A stretch of DNA of 35,637 bases from positions 1-35,637 of the forward strand of contig CANQJJ010000017.1 in the NCBI GenBank assembly GCA_947624215.1, given 5' to 3'. The position numbers and the translations under genes are program-made. Under the pieces are notes generated by a model. That model saw only the letters and a list, made by a program, of their open reading frames with translations. It did not search any database and was not told where the DNA came from. Below are positions 1-9,052 of this stretch, piece after piece; position 1 is the stretch's first letter; every line of letters begins with the position of its first letter. The stretch is from an uncultured Clostridia bacterium (GTDB taxonomy: Bacteria > Bacillota > Clostridia > Christensenellales > Borkfalkiaceae).

Positions 1-200
1 TTGCCGTTCGCGTAGACCTCGCCGCTCGTGGGGGAATCGAGGGCGCCGATGATGTTCATGAGCGTGGATTTCCCGCTTCCGCTCTTGCCGAGGATGGCGG
101 TGAATTTTCCGTCGCGCACGGTGACGCTGACGTCTTTGAGGGCGTGCACGGCGCCGTCTCCTTTGCCGTAGATCTTGTTGACATTGCGCAGTTCGATCAT
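1..200 (-). CDS. ABC transporter ATP-binding protein, N-terminal part (runs off the window)
   Basis: Only the first 66 residues or so lie in the window. They begin MIELRNVNKIYGKG and contain a Walker A motif, GKSGSGKST, followed by LMNIIGALDSPTSGEV. This arrangement is typical of the LolD/MacB/FtsE type ATPase that drives export or lipoprotein-related permeases (family knowledge); the partner permease would lie to the left, outside the window. The start is the ATG at 200-198. There is no Shine-Dalgarno sequence; instead a good promoter (-35 TTGACT, 17-nt spacer, -10 TACAAT) ends exactly 6 nt before the ATG, so the mRNA is probably leaderless. The specific substrate cannot be told. Confidence 0.88.
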   Translation of the reverse strand, partial: MIELRNVNKIYGKGDGAVHALKDVSVTVRDGKFTAILGKSGSGKSTLMNIIGALDSPTSGEVYANG

Positions 201-206
201 GATTCT

Positions 207-235
207 ATTGTAGTATTCTTCTGCAGTAAAGTCAA
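207..235 (-). promoter_or_regulatory. Promoter of the leftmost ABC ATPase gene, leaderless configuration
   Basis: Minus strand: -35 TTGACT (235-230), 17-nt spacer, -10 TACAAT (212-207), then GAATC-type 6-nt gap AGAATC and the ATG at 200. Transcription is expected to start at or next to the A of the ATG. Confidence 0.75.
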
Positions 236-406
236 GAGCTTGTCTGTGAAATTTCCGCTATATTGGCCCCCGTCCGCCTTGGGGGAAGCGGAGAGCTCGC
301 CGTAGAAAAAACCCTGAGGCGCCAAGAAAAAAGCAGGGGCGGCGGGGCGGCGAAAAATATGCGGCGGAAAAAATATTTTGAACTTGTGTTTTTTGCTCTC
401 AAACAT

Positions 407-435
407 TTGACGAAAGCGCAAAAAACCTTTACAAT
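407..435 (+). promoter_or_regulatory. prs promoter
   Basis: -35 TTGACG (407-412), 17-nt spacer, -10 TACAAT (430-435). The expected start near 442 gives a leader of about 40 nt holding the GGAGG at 470-474. The stretch from 241 to 406 between the two divergent genes shows nothing I recognise. Confidence 0.8.
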
Positions 436-481
436 AAAAGTGCGTCTTTGGCGCGTGTCCGAATACTGCGGAGGAAATATT

Positions 482-1429
482 GTGATCACACACGGCAATG
501 AAATCAAACTGTTTGCGGGCAATTCCAACCTTCCCTTGGCACGGGCCATCGCTTCCAAGCTGAATACCGGCCTCGGCGAAGTGGAGGTGAGCAAGTTCTC
601 CGACGGCGAGACGGCTGTCCACATTGCGGAGACGGTGCGCGGAAGAGATCTGTTCATCATCCAATCCACGTCGGCTCCCGTCAACGACAACCTCATGGAA
701 CTGCTCATCATGATCGACGCGGCCAAACGTGCGTCCGCGGGGCGGGTCACGGCCGTCATGCCCTATTTCGGCTACGCCCGCCAAGACAGAAAGGCCCGTT
801 CGCGCGATCCCATCACGGCCAAGCTGGTCGCCGACCTCATCACGAGCGCGGGCGCCGACCGTGTGCTCACGATGGACTTGCACGCCGCCCAGATACAGGG
901 ATTTTTCAACATTCCCGTGGACAACCTCTTGGGCGGGCCCACCCTCTACAACTACTATGCAGACAAGCTCGATGACGACTTCATCGTGGTCTCGCCCGAC
1001 GTCGGGAGCGTCAACCGTTCGCGCAAAGTGGCCGAGCGGCTGGGCTGCCCCATGGCCATCATCGATAAGCGCCGTCCGCGCGCCAACGTCATGGAGGTCA
1101 TGAACATCATCGGCGAGGTGAAGAACAAGAAGTGCCTGCTCGTGGACGACATGATCGACACGGCGGGGACCATCGTGCAGGGTGCGGAGGCACTTGTGCA
1201 GGCGGGGGCGAAGGAGATCAAGGCATGCTGTACGCACGCCGTGCTCTCGGGGCCTGCGGTGGAGCGGCTGAAAGATTCGCCCATCGACGAGCTCGTGATG
1301 CTCGATACCATACTCCTGCCGCCCGAGAAGATGCTCGCGAAGATCAAGATCCTGTCGGTTGCGGACATTTTCGCGGCTGCCATCGAGAACGTCTACCTCG
1401 ACCGCCCGATCAGCAAGATCTACGATTGA
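482..1429 (+). CDS. prs: Ribose-phosphate pyrophosphokinase (PRPP synthetase)
   Basis: Makes PRPP from ribose 5-phosphate and ATP in the cytosol, feeding purine, pyrimidine, NAD, histidine and tryptophan synthesis. From the GTG at 482 the product is 315 residues, the usual length for bacterial Prs, and begins MITHGNEIKLFAGNSN as family members do. Visible landmarks are the ATP-binding YFGYARQDRK region, the MDLHAAQIQGFF segment, the VVSPDVGSV loop and the PRPP-binding VDDMIDTAGT loop. The open frame extends upstream to 263, but GGAGG at 470-474 sits 7 nt before the GTG and a promoter lies between, so the GTG start is preferred. It stands alone, divergent from the ABC ATPase gene. Confidence 0.97.
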   Translation: MITHGNEIKLFAGNSNLPLARAIASKLNTGLGEVEVSKFSDGETAVHIAETVRGRDLFIIQSTSAPVNDNLMELLIMIDAAKRASAGRVTAVMPYFGYARQDRKARSRDPITAKLVADLITSAGADRVLTMDLHAAQIQGFFNIPVDNLLGGPTLYNYYADKLDDDFIVVSPDVGSVNRSRKVAERLGCPMAIIDKRRPRANVMEVMNIIGEVKNKKCLLVDDMIDTAGTIVQGAEALVQAGAKEIKACCTHAVLSGPAVERLKDSPIDELVMLDTILLPPEKMLAKIKILSVADIFAAAIENVYLDRPISKIYD

Positions 1430-1448
1430 TCTTGCGGAGCCCGTTCCA

Positions 1449-1579
1449 AGCCCGTGTAAGCGACTCCCAAGCCGAGCGCCCGCGCGCTCCGCGCGCGTCA
1501 TTCTGAGCCGTAACGGCTTGGATTAGAGCGAACTGCTCATCCGCGAAGGAATCTTACTACGCCCAAGCCCGTGTGAGCG
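1449..1579 (+). repeat. Degenerate intergenic repeats after prs
   Basis: The sequence AGCCCGTGTRAGCG occurs at 1449-1462 and 1566-1579, and again near 11853 and 11951. Between them, 1497-1561 is a GTCATTCTGAG...GAATCTTACTACG element. This resembles the short imperfect palindromes found between genes in many bacteria. No gene or terminator is evident here. Confidence 0.6.
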
Positions 1580-1607
1580 AATGCTTTCATTGATATAAGT
1601 GGAAACT

Positions 1608-1824
1608 CAGAGATTCCTCGGCTACGCCTCGGAATGACGTGCTCGTGCGCTTACCACAACACGGACTTCGTTCTTCGGGATCCTTCGGGAACAGCCGCGT
1701 CGGACTTCGTATCACCGTCACGCCTCGGAATGACGTGCTCGTGCGCTTACCGCCACCGCGGACTTCGTATGAGGGGATCCGCTCGGCCCCGATGGGGCCT
1801 CGGGATGACGTGTTCGTGCGGCCA
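1608..1824 (+). repeat. Intergenic repeat cluster upstream of pth
   Basis: 1608-1639 is an inverted copy of the GTCATTC...GAATCT element, reading CAGAGATTCCTCGG...GGAATGACG. An exact 32-nt direct repeat, beginning ACGCCTCGGAATGACG and ending GCGCTTACC, is present at 1624-1655 and 1720-1751, with a decayed third copy at 1799-1824. Both full copies are followed by a GGACTTCGT-type tail. The region 1430-1870 holds no convincing gene. Confidence 0.65.
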
Positions 1825-1870
1825 AGCGTCGGGCGTTTCACACAAGATCCATAGAACAGGGCTGTTTCAG

Positions 1871-1897
1871 ACCCGCCCTCTACGGCGGGTTTTTTTT
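1871..1897 (+). terminator. Intrinsic terminator abutting the pth ribosome-binding site
   Basis: Hairpin ACCCGCC / GGCGGGT with a short loop, followed by eight T residues. The T run ends at 1897 and the pth Shine-Dalgarno (GAGGTG, 1898-1903) starts at once. No promoter fits between hairpin and gene, so pth must be transcribed through it; it may act as an attenuator or a leaky terminator of prs. Confidence 0.8.
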
Positions 1898-1907
1898 GAG
1901 GTGAACT

Positions 1908-2477
1908 ATGTATCTCATCGTCGGCCTCGGCAATCCCGAGGAAAAGTACAAAAAGACCTTCCACAACATGGGCTTTCTCGCGGCGGGGGACGTCGCCGAA
2001 CTGCTCGGGGCAAAATTCAAGAAGAAGGAGTGCGAGGCAAGCGTTGCGGAGGCATATGCCGGTGGCGAAAAGATCGTCATCGCCCGCCCGCTGACCTACA
2101 TGAACGCCTCGGGCAGGGCGGTAAAACAGCTCATGAACAAGTATAAAGTTTCCCCCTCCGAGCTCATCGTGATCTACGACGACTACGATCTCCCCAAGGG
2201 GCATGTCCGCATCCGGCCCTCAGGGAGCGCGGGAACGCACAACGGCATGCGCTCCGTCATCGCCGAGACGGGTATCACCGAGTTCGCCCGCATCCGCATC
2301 GGCATCCGCGACGAAGAGATCAACATCCCCCTCATCTCCTACGTCCTCTCCGACGTGAGAAGGGAGGACTACGAGCTGTTCGCGTCTGCCTGCCACCGCG
2401 CGGCAGAGGCCGCCGTCGCCCTCGCGGGAGGGGAAAAGTTCGACCTCGTCATGACCAAATACAACTATAACGGATGA
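1908..2477 (+). CDS. pth: Peptidyl-tRNA hydrolase
   Basis: Cleaves the ester bond of peptidyl-tRNA released from stalled ribosomes, recycling tRNA in the cytosol. The 189-residue product has the usual family length. It shows the N-terminal VGLGNP motif, Asn10, the catalytic His in FHNMGF (about residue 20), the PLTYMNASG segment, the DDYDLP acidic motif (about 91-96) and the GTHNGM motif near 112-117. The ATG at 1908 is preceded by GAGGTG. The stop codon overlaps the start of mfd (ATGA), so the two are translationally coupled, a common prs-pth-mfd order in Firmicutes. The hairpin directly upstream makes its transcription unusual. Confidence 0.96.
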   Translation: MYLIVGLGNPEEKYKKTFHNMGFLAAGDVAELLGAKFKKKECEASVAEAYAGGEKIVIARPLTYMNASGRAVKQLMNKYKVSPSELIVIYDDYDLPKGHVRIRPSGSAGTHNGMRSVIAETGITEFARIRIGIRDEEINIPLISYVLSDVRREDYELFASACHRAAEAAVALAGGEKFDLVMTKYNYNG

Positions 2478-5400
2478 AGGATTTTTTCTCGTTCCAATCG
2501 CTGGGCGGGGACTTCCCGGGCCTCGGCTACGACCTCGAAAACGGGTTGCCCGTCGCCGCGTTCGGCATGTCCGACGCCCGCAAATATCTCACCTGTGCGC
2601 TCGTCAGAAGACGGGCTCTTTATGTTACGGCGGATATTCTCACCGCACAGCGCGCCGCGGAGTCCATCGCGGCCCTCTCGGGCAAGAAGGTCTCCCTGCT
2701 CACCCCCAAAGACGAGGTGCTCACTTACCGCAAGGCGCTCTCCAAAGACAGCCTCTTTGCCCGCCTCACTGCCCTCTCCGATTGGGAGCAGGGGGGAACG
2801 GAGGTGCTCGTCGCCGACATCGAGGCACTTGTCCAGCTCGTCCCGCGCCATTTGCCCGTCTTCGTCCTCGAGGCGGGGGCGGAGTGCGATATGCGCGCCC
2901 TCATTGCAAGCCTCACCGAAGCGGGCTATTCGCGCGAATACACCGTAGACGGGCGGGGCGCCTTTGCCGTGCGCGGCGACATCCTTGACATCTGGCCCGT
3001 CAACGCCGAGCATCCCGTGCGCGTCGACTTCTTCGGCGACGAGGTGGAGGCCATCAAGCCTTACGACGAGGCAACGGGGGAGCGCTTCCGCCTCGCCGAG
3101 AGCGTGTGCATCGCCTCCGCGACCGACGTCATCTTTGCGGAGGGGGAGAAGGAGCGCGTCGCCAAGGCCCTCTCGGAGGCCGTGAGAAGGGCGCAAAACG
3201 CCGCGGCATATGCGCGCATGCAACAGATCTCAGACGACCTCATCGCGGGAAATTGGACGGATTACATCCTGCCTCTTCTGCAAAATTCCTGCTCCTTCTT
3301 GGACATGGTACCCTCCGATACTGTCATCATCCTCGATGAGAGCAAACTCATCCGCGACAAAGCGGAGGGCCTTTACCGCGAGCACATGGCGCGCTTTGCC
3401 GAGCTCTCGGCGGGCGGCGAGTGCATGCCGTTCTCCAAGGACCAATACGTTCCCTACGAAAATCTGAAATTTTCGGGCAGGCTGCTCGCCTTGCAGACCT
3501 TTGCGAGCACCGTCGGCTATTTCGAGCCGCTGAGGCTCTACAACTTCGAATCCACGCCCGCGCGCAGATACCTGAACTCCGTCGCCGACCTCATCTCCGA
3601 CGTGAAGACCTGGATGAAGACGGGCTACCGCGTGCTCATCTTCTGCGGGAGCAACGAGCGTTGCGACAAGGTGCGGGAGACCTTCAATGAAGAGGGTATC
3701 GCAGACATGGTATGCCCTGATCGGCTCGAAGACCTGCGCGGCGTCGTGCTGCTTCCCGAGACGCTGAAAGAGGGCTTCCTCATCCATTCCTGCAAGCTCG
3801 CCGTCATCGGCACGGGGGATCTCTTCACCCACGCCGCCCCCAAGCGTATCAAGCGCAGGCGCGGAGACCTCTTCGTCGCGCCCGAGGTGGGGGACTATGC
3901 CGTCCACGAGACGCACGGCATCGGCCGCATCACGGGGACCAAGAAGATCGAGACGACGGACGGCGTCAAGGAATACATCGCCATCGAATACCGCGGCGGC
4001 GACATGCTCTATGTGCCCGTCGAGCAGATGGACATCCTCTCCAAATACATGGGCGGCGAGGAGCCCGGGCTCTCCAAGATCGGCGGGGGCGAATTCGAGC
4101 GGGTCAAGGCGCGCGTGCGGGCCTCGCTCAGGAAGATGGCCTTCGACCTCAAACAGCTCTATGCCGAGCGGCAGGAGCAGTGCGGCTATGTCTTCCCCGC
4201 GTTCAGGGAGGAGATGGAGGAATTCGAGGCGGCGTTCCCCTTCGAGGAGACGGCCGACCAATTGCAGTCCCTCGAGGAGATCGAGGCGGACATGTGCTCC
4301 CCCAAGGTGATGGACAGGCTGCTCTGCGGGGATGTGGGCTTCGGCAAGACGGAGGTCGCTCTGCGTGCGGCATACCGCTGTATCCTCGCGGGGCGGCAGG
4401 CCGCGCTCATGTGTCCCTCCACCGTCCTCTCCGAGCAACATCTCCGCACCGCCTCCGAGCGCATGGAGGGGTTCGGGGTACGCGTCGTCGGCCTCAACCG
4501 TTTCCGCACGGAGCGGGAGGTAGCGTCGGCCCTTGCCGACATCGAGAGCGGCAAGGCAGACCTCGTCATCGGCACCCACCGCCTGCTCTCGGCAGACGTG
4601 AAATTCCACGACCTCGGGCTGCTCATCCTCGACGAGGAACAGCGCTTCGGCGTCGAGCACAAGGAGAAGATCAAGAACGTCAAGCGCACGGTGGACTGCC
4701 TCACCATGACGGCGACGCCCATCCCGCGCACCCTGCACCTCTCCCTCTCGGGCATCCGCGACATCTCCACCATCCGCACCCCCCCGACCTCCCGCCTGCC
4801 CGTGCAGACCTATGTGGCCGAGGAGACGGACACGCTCATTCGCGACGCCTGTGTCCGCGAGATCGCCCGCGGCGGGCAGATCTTTTTGCTCTACAACCGC
4901 GTGGAGACCATCCGCACCTTCGCCGCAAAGGTCATGTCCATCGTACCCGAGGCCCGCGTCACCGTGGCACACGGCCGCATGGACCGCGGCGAGCTGGAAA
5001 AGAACGTCTTCGGCTTTTACCGCGGGGAGTATGACGTGCTCGTGACGACGACCATCATCGAGAACGGCATCGACCTGCCCAACGCCAATACGCTCATCGT
5101 CATCGACGCCGACCGCCTCGGCATCTCCCAGCTCTACCAGCTCCGCGGAAGAGTGGGGCGGGGCGCACGGCTCGCACATGCCTATTTTACCTACAAGCCC
5201 GAGAAGGTCATGACGGCGGGGGCGGTGGAACGCCTCAAAGCCATCATGCAGTTCACCGAACTCGGCTCGGGCTTCCGCATCGCCATGCGCGACCTCGAGA
5301 TCCGCGGCGCGGGCAACGTGCTCGGCGCGGAACAGCACGGCCACATGGACAAGATCGGCTACGAGCTCTATTCCAAGATCCTCAAAGAGGAGATCACGGG

Positions 5401-5857
5401 GGAGCGGAGCCAAACGGTGGAGCTCGACATCAAGGCCACGGCCTTCATCCCCGAGACCTACGTCGAATCCAACGCCGGCCGCATGGACTGCTACAAGCAG
5501 ATCGCCGAGATCGGGAGCGCCGCCGACTACAAGCGCGTGTGCAGTTCCATGGAGGAGGTCTACGGCAAGCTCCCGCAGCCCACGCTCAACCTGCTCGTCA
5601 TCGCCCTCATGAAGAGCTATGCGGGCCGCCTGAAAGTGAAGAAGATCTCCGTGGGAGCCAAGGGGGGCGCCTTGGAATTTTCCGAACTTGCCGCGCTCTC
5701 CGCGGGCGGGATCGCCGCCGCGATGCAAAAATACGAGGAATTCATCGGGCTGGAAATGACGAGCGCGCCCGTCATCCGCTTCAAAAGTTTGGGTGAAGGC
5801 GGCCGTACGATGGTGCTGATGACGAAATTTCTTAAATTTGCATCAACTTTTCACTGA
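2474..5857 (+). CDS. mfd: Transcription-repair coupling factor
   Basis: ATP-driven DNA translocase that removes RNA polymerase stalled at lesions and recruits UvrA. The 1127-residue product matches the family length (about 1150). Domains in order: a UvrB-like N-terminal module; an RNA polymerase interaction (CarD-like) domain from about 468 (VGDYAVHETHGIGRI); Walker A GDVGFGKTE near 619; a DEEQ box near 720; TMTATPIPRTL; the helicase motif VI region GRVGRGARLAHAYF; and the C-terminal autoinhibitory domain beginning around FIPETYV. The start overlaps the pth stop by 4 nt, and no Shine-Dalgarno is needed if translation is coupled. No terminator is seen before the next promoter at 5875. Confidence 0.97.
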   Translation: MKDFFSFQSLGGDFPGLGYDLENGLPVAAFGMSDARKYLTCALVRRRALYVTADILTAQRAAESIAALSGKKVSLLTPKDEVLTYRKALSKDSLFARLTALSDWEQGGTEVLVADIEALVQLVPRHLPVFVLEAGAECDMRALIASLTEAGYSREYTVDGRGAFAVRGDILDIWPVNAEHPVRVDFFGDEVEAIKPYDEATGERFRLAESVCIASATDVIFAEGEKERVAKALSEAVRRAQNAAAYARMQQISDDLIAGNWTDYILPLLQNSCSFLDMVPSDTVIILDESKLIRDKAEGLYREHMARFAELSAGGECMPFSKDQYVPYENLKFSGRLLALQTFASTVGYFEPLRLYNFESTPARRYLNSVADLISDVKTWMKTGYRVLIFCGSNERCDKVRETFNEEGIADMVCPDRLEDLRGVVLLPETLKEGFLIHSCKLAVIGTGDLFTHAAPKRIKRRRGDLFVAPEVGDYAVHETHGIGRITGTKKIETTDGVKEYIAIEYRGGDMLYVPVEQMDILSKYMGGEEPGLSKIGGGEFERVKARVRASLRKMAFDLKQLYAERQEQCGYVFPAFREEMEEFEAAFPFEETADQLQSLEEIEADMCSPKVMDRLLCGDVGFGKTEVALRAAYRCILAGRQAALMCPSTVLSEQHLRTASERMEGFGVRVVGLNRFRTEREVASALADIESGKADLVIGTHRLLSADVKFHDLGLLILDEEQRFGVEHKEKIKNVKRTVDCLTMTATPIPRTLHLSLSGIRDISTIRTPPTSRLPVQTYVAEETDTLIRDACVREIARGGQIFLLYNRVETIRTFAAKVMSIVPEARVTVAHGRMDRGELEKNVFGFYRGEYDVLVTTTIIENGIDLPNANTLIVIDADRLGISQLYQLRGRVGRGARLAHAYFTYKPEKVMTAGAVERLKAIMQFTELGSGFRIAMRDLEIRGAGNVLGAEQHGHMDKIGYELYSKILKEEITGERSQTVELDIKATAFIPETYVESNAGRMDCYKQIAEIGSAADYKRVCSSMEEVYGKLPQPTLNLLVIALMKSYAGRLKVKKISVGAKGGALEFSELAALSAGGIAAAMQKYEEFIGLEMTSAPVIRFKSLGEGGRTMVLMTKFLKFASTFH

Positions 5858-5874
5858 AATTCCCCGAGAATTAT

Positions 5875-5903
5875 TTGCACAATTCGCGCAAATGGGGTAT
5901 AAT
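5875..5903 (+). promoter_or_regulatory. Promoter of the parvulin-like lipoprotein gene
   Basis: -35 TTGCAC (5875-5880), 17-nt spacer, -10 TATAAT (5898-5903), only 18 nt after the mfd stop. The leader is about 58 nt. Confidence 0.8.
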
Positions 5904-5967
5904 AGAGAGAGTTATGGGATGCGCGCTGTGTGCGCGCGCGAGAAAAATCCGTAATTGGAGTACATGT

Positions 5968-8163
5968 ATGAGAAATAAAAAGAAAGCCTTTGCCATCGTA
6001 CTTGCCGCCGCAATGACATGCGGGACGCTCGCAGGGTGCGATGCGCTCACGACGACCAACGTCGCCAAGGACTATGCCCAGACCATCGCCGAGGTCGACC
6101 TCACCCGCAGCGCGGATTTCGCGGAAGGCGGAAAATTCGCCGCTTTCAGAGACCTCGTCACGACGGCCACGATTTCCAAGCGCGATATGGTCGCGAGTTA
6201 CCTGTCGAGCGGTTACAGCGTCCAGCAGCAATATAATTGGACTTATGCCGACACCTTCGATACCATCGCCGATACGCTCGTCTCGCGGCAGGTCTTCGTG
6301 CAATATGCCAAGGTATACCTCGCCCAGAACGGCGACAAAGACGGCAACCAATATACCGTCGAGGGCTACAAGGCGGCAGTCGGTTCCCTCGAGGGGGACG
6401 CCGCTGAGATCGCGGGGCTCGGCTATTTCCTCACCGAAGACGAGCGCTTGAAGGCCGACTACGACCTCATGGTCAGCATCAACAACACTATCGACTCTGC
6501 CGAGCAGGGCTACATCGACCTTGCAGACGACGAGCATGAGCACACCGCCGATGCCGACGTGCGCACCCTTCCCACCGGCGCCGAGACGGAGGCGGATGAC
6601 TACTTCCCCGTCACGGTCGTCAACGACAAGAAGCAGGTGAACTACGGCATCTACACGGGCCGTGAAGACAGCGCCACGCTCGGCGAATACGAGAAGCTCG
6701 ACGGCTCCACCGTCACGACGCGCAAGAAGGCGTACGTGCAGTTCCTCTCGAGCCTGCTCAGCAACAACCTCATCGAGAAGGGGGAGGACACCAACGATTT
6801 CTACTCCACTTCCTACTATGCGATCGAGCAGAAGTCGGCATATGAGGCCGCCATCATCAACAAGATGAGCGAGAAGTTCGGCGTGGAGACGGAGGCTGCC
6901 ATCACCGAGGCTTCCGCCCAAGCCCAGTTCGACAAGGACCTCGAATCCAACAAGGTCAGCTACAAGAGCGACAAGTCTGCCTTTGAGTCCGCGCTCGACA
7001 AGATGAGCGATACCTCCTTCGTCCTTGCTCCCTTCAACGAGGACTACGGCTTCGTCATCAACATCCTGCTTCCCTTCTCCGACTTGCAGACGCAGATGCT
7101 CGGCGAAGTTTCGAGCGACCTCGGCGACACGAAGGGCAACCACTTCGCGGCACGCGCCATGCTCCTCAAGGCGCTCCGTGCGACGGACCAGCGCGGCACA
7201 TGGTTCACGGGCCATGAAGACTACTCCTTCGAGGGCGGTGCAGACGCCTTCAAGGGCGCTGAGGATACAGAGGAAAATGCCAAGCGCGAGTGGCTCTTCT
7301 TCGAGAACAGCTTCAACGAACCCGCCGAGGGCGAGACGGCCAAGTATGAAGTCCTCAAAAATTACTACGGCAAATACACCTACAACGGCACCGTCACCAA
7401 GACGGAGGCCGACGACGGCGACACGGAATACGAGATCAAGCCCAACAAGATCGACATCGACGACTTCCTTGCCGAGATGAAGGCCTATTTGAAACAGGCG
7501 GGCGTGGAGGTCAGCGTGGAGAAAGAGGCCACCGACGCCTACTATACCAACGAGAACTATTACTACACCGAGGGCTTCACCGATCAGGACGGCACCGTGC
7601 ACAAGGCGGGCGACGTCGACTACGACGCCTTCATCTATGAGACGGGCAAGATCGGCTACTTCAATGAGAACTACTACGACGCAAACCAGATCTTCAAGAA
7701 GGGGACCAAGGAGAACATCGCGCTCTCCGTCATAAACGAACTCTCCTTCGCGTATAATACGGATACGGCGGGCCTCAATACCTACCTCGGCTACTCCGTC
7801 TCCCCGTACAAGACGTCATACATGTCCGAGTTCGAGTATGCGGCACAGCAGGTCGTCAAGAACGGCGCAGGCAGCTATGCCGTCGTTCCCACCGACTACG
7901 GTTGGCACATCATCTATTGCACCTTCTCCTTCCGCGACGCCGCGGATGCGGGCAAGAATGCATTCGAGTTCACGTGGGCGCAGGACAGGAAGTTCGAGGA
8001 GGGGACCTTCTCCTATCTCTACTACGAGAGCCTCAAATCCACGGCAGTGAGTACCTTCACCTCCAACCGCCAGTCGGACGCCATCGACACCTACGTCGAC
8101 GACTGCTCGACGATATTCGAGGACCGCTTCGCCGACCTCAAGGATCTCGATAACCACACTTGA
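5968..8163 (+). CDS. Parvulin/PrsA-like lipoprotein, possible peptidyl-prolyl isomerase foldase
   Basis: The ATG at 5968 has AATTGGAG 7 nt upstream and gives 731 residues; an earlier in-frame ATG at 5875 lies on the promoter. The N-terminus is a lipoprotein signal: MRNKKK, a hydrophobic stretch, and the lipobox LAGC with Cys24. The mature protein should be anchored to the outer face of the membrane. Near the C-terminus, VPTDYGWHIIYCTFSF resembles the last strand of PpiC/SurA parvulin domains (usually YGYHII), and the helical N-terminal part fits the SurA/PrsA chaperone plan. The parvulin core is divergent, so isomerase activity is an inference. It may help fold exported proteins. uppP follows after 19 nt. 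Confidence 0.7.
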   Translation: MRNKKKAFAIVLAAAMTCGTLAGCDALTTTNVAKDYAQTIAEVDLTRSADFAEGGKFAAFRDLVTTATISKRDMVASYLSSGYSVQQQYNWTYADTFDTIADTLVSRQVFVQYAKVYLAQNGDKDGNQYTVEGYKAAVGSLEGDAAEIAGLGYFLTEDERLKADYDLMVSINNTIDSAEQGYIDLADDEHEHTADADVRTLPTGAETEADDYFPVTVVNDKKQVNYGIYTGREDSATLGEYEKLDGSTVTTRKKAYVQFLSSLLSNNLIEKGEDTNDFYSTSYYAIEQKSAYEAAIINKMSEKFGVETEAAITEASAQAQFDKDLESNKVSYKSDKSAFESALDKMSDTSFVLAPFNEDYGFVINILLPFSDLQTQMLGEVSSDLGDTKGNHFAARAMLLKALRATDQRGTWFTGHEDYSFEGGADAFKGAEDTEENAKREWLFFENSFNEPAEGETAKYEVLKNYYGKYTYNGTVTKTEADDGDTEYEIKPNKIDIDDFLAEMKAYLKQAGVEVSVEKEATDAYYTNENYYYTEGFTDQDGTVHKAGDVDYDAFIYETGKIGYFNENYYDANQIFKKGTKENIALSVINELSFAYNTDTAGLNTYLGYSVSPYKTSYMSEFEYAAQQVVKNGAGSYAVVPTDYGWHIIYCTFSFRDAADAGKNAFEFTWAQDRKFEEGTFSYLYYESLKSTAVSTFTSNRQSDAIDTYVDDCSTIFEDRFADLKDLDNHT

Positions 8164-8182
8164 TGCGCGGCGCTTCCGCCCG

Positions 8183-8992
8183 ATGCAAATTGTTCAAGCC
8201 ATCTTAAAATGTATTTTACTCGGTACGGTGCAGGGACTCACAGAGTTCCTGCCCGTTTCATCTTCCGGGCATTTGGCCCTCCTGCAACGCCTGCTCGGAT
8301 ACAGCCTTGAAGAGGGGAGCATGACCTTTCTGAGCATCATGCTGCACTTCGGCACTCTGCTCGCCGTCCTCCTCGTCTTCCGCAGGGAGATCGTTGCACT
8401 CTTCCGCCCCCCTTTCAAGAGGCTATGGATGCTCGCCGCCGCAACCGTCCCCGCAGGGCTTGCAGGGCTTCTTCTCGGGGAGCGCGTCGACGCGCTCTTT
8501 GCGGGGGAACGCGGCGCAGCGTGGATCGCCGTTTGCTTCGGGGTGACTGCGGGCATGCTCCTGCTCTGTGAGGTCATGGCGGCAAAAAAAAGGCGAAAAG
8601 CGCTCGGCTGGCGGCAGACAATTCCCATGGGGCTCATGCAGGCGGTGGCGATCCTCCCGGGGATCTCGCGGAGCGGCTCGACGATCGCGGCAGGCGTGAT
8701 CGCGGGCGGGCGCACGGAGGAAGTCTCCACGTTCTCCTTTCTGATGAGCGTCCCCGTGATCTTGGGGAGCGCCCTGCTCGGCATTCTCGGCGCGGTGAGA
8801 GAGCCCGCCATGTTGCAGGGGATGGAGGGGGGCGTCGCCGGCATCGTGTTGGGGGTCGCGGCGGCGGCCGTGAGCGGCTATTTCTCCTTAAAACTCATGA
8901 GAAAGCTCGTCGTGCGCACCAATTATAAATGGTTTGCCCTCTACCTCATCCTCCTCGCGCTCATCGTGCTTTGGCTTAACACCGTCCTGTGA
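8183..8992 (+). CDS. uppP: Undecaprenyl-diphosphatase (BacA/UppP)
   Basis: Dephosphorylates undecaprenyl diphosphate at the membrane to recycle the lipid carrier for peptidoglycan and other wall polymers; overproduction confers bacitracin resistance in known bacteria. The 269-residue product has the family length, with both signature motifs: TEFLPVSSSGH (Glu21, Ser27, His30) and PGISRSGST near 158-166. Several hydrophobic helices are evident. There is no clear Shine-Dalgarno, and the gene starts 19 nt after the lipoprotein gene, so it is probably cotranscribed with it. It ends at the bidirectional terminator at 9008. Confidence 0.95.
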   Translation: MQIVQAILKCILLGTVQGLTEFLPVSSSGHLALLQRLLGYSLEEGSMTFLSIMLHFGTLLAVLLVFRREIVALFRPPFKRLWMLAAATVPAGLAGLLLGERVDALFAGERGAAWIAVCFGVTAGMLLLCEVMAAKKRRKALGWRQTIPMGLMQAVAILPGISRSGSTIAAGVIAGGRTEEVSTFSFLMSVPVILGSALLGILGAVREPAMLQGMEGGVAGIVLGVAAAAVSGYFSLKLMRKLVVRTNYKWFALYLILLALIVLWLNTVL

Positions 8993-9007
8993 CCGCTTGC
9001 AAAAAAT

Positions 9008-9039
9008 ACTCCCGCACGCCGTGTGCGGGAGTTCGTATT
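9008..9039. terminator. Bidirectional terminator between uppP and the aminopeptidase
   Basis: Perfect 10-bp stem ACTCCCGCAC / GTGCGGGAGT with a 5-nt loop. It has a T-rich tail on the plus side and an A run at 9001-9006 that becomes a T run on the minus strand, which suits convergent genes. Confidence 0.85.
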
Positions 9040-9052
9040 TTGGCGGAAAAGA

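Noticed and set aside
3230-5728. Very long minus-strand open frame opposite mfd
   Set aside because: It is the GC-rich shadow of mfd: low-complexity His/Asp/Val-rich translation, no ribosome site, and mfd is certain.
5875-5967. Earlier start for the parvulin-like lipoprotein at 5875
   Set aside because: It would begin on the promoter -35 box and put the signal peptide inside the protein; the ATG at 5968 has a ribosome site and a proper lipoprotein signal.
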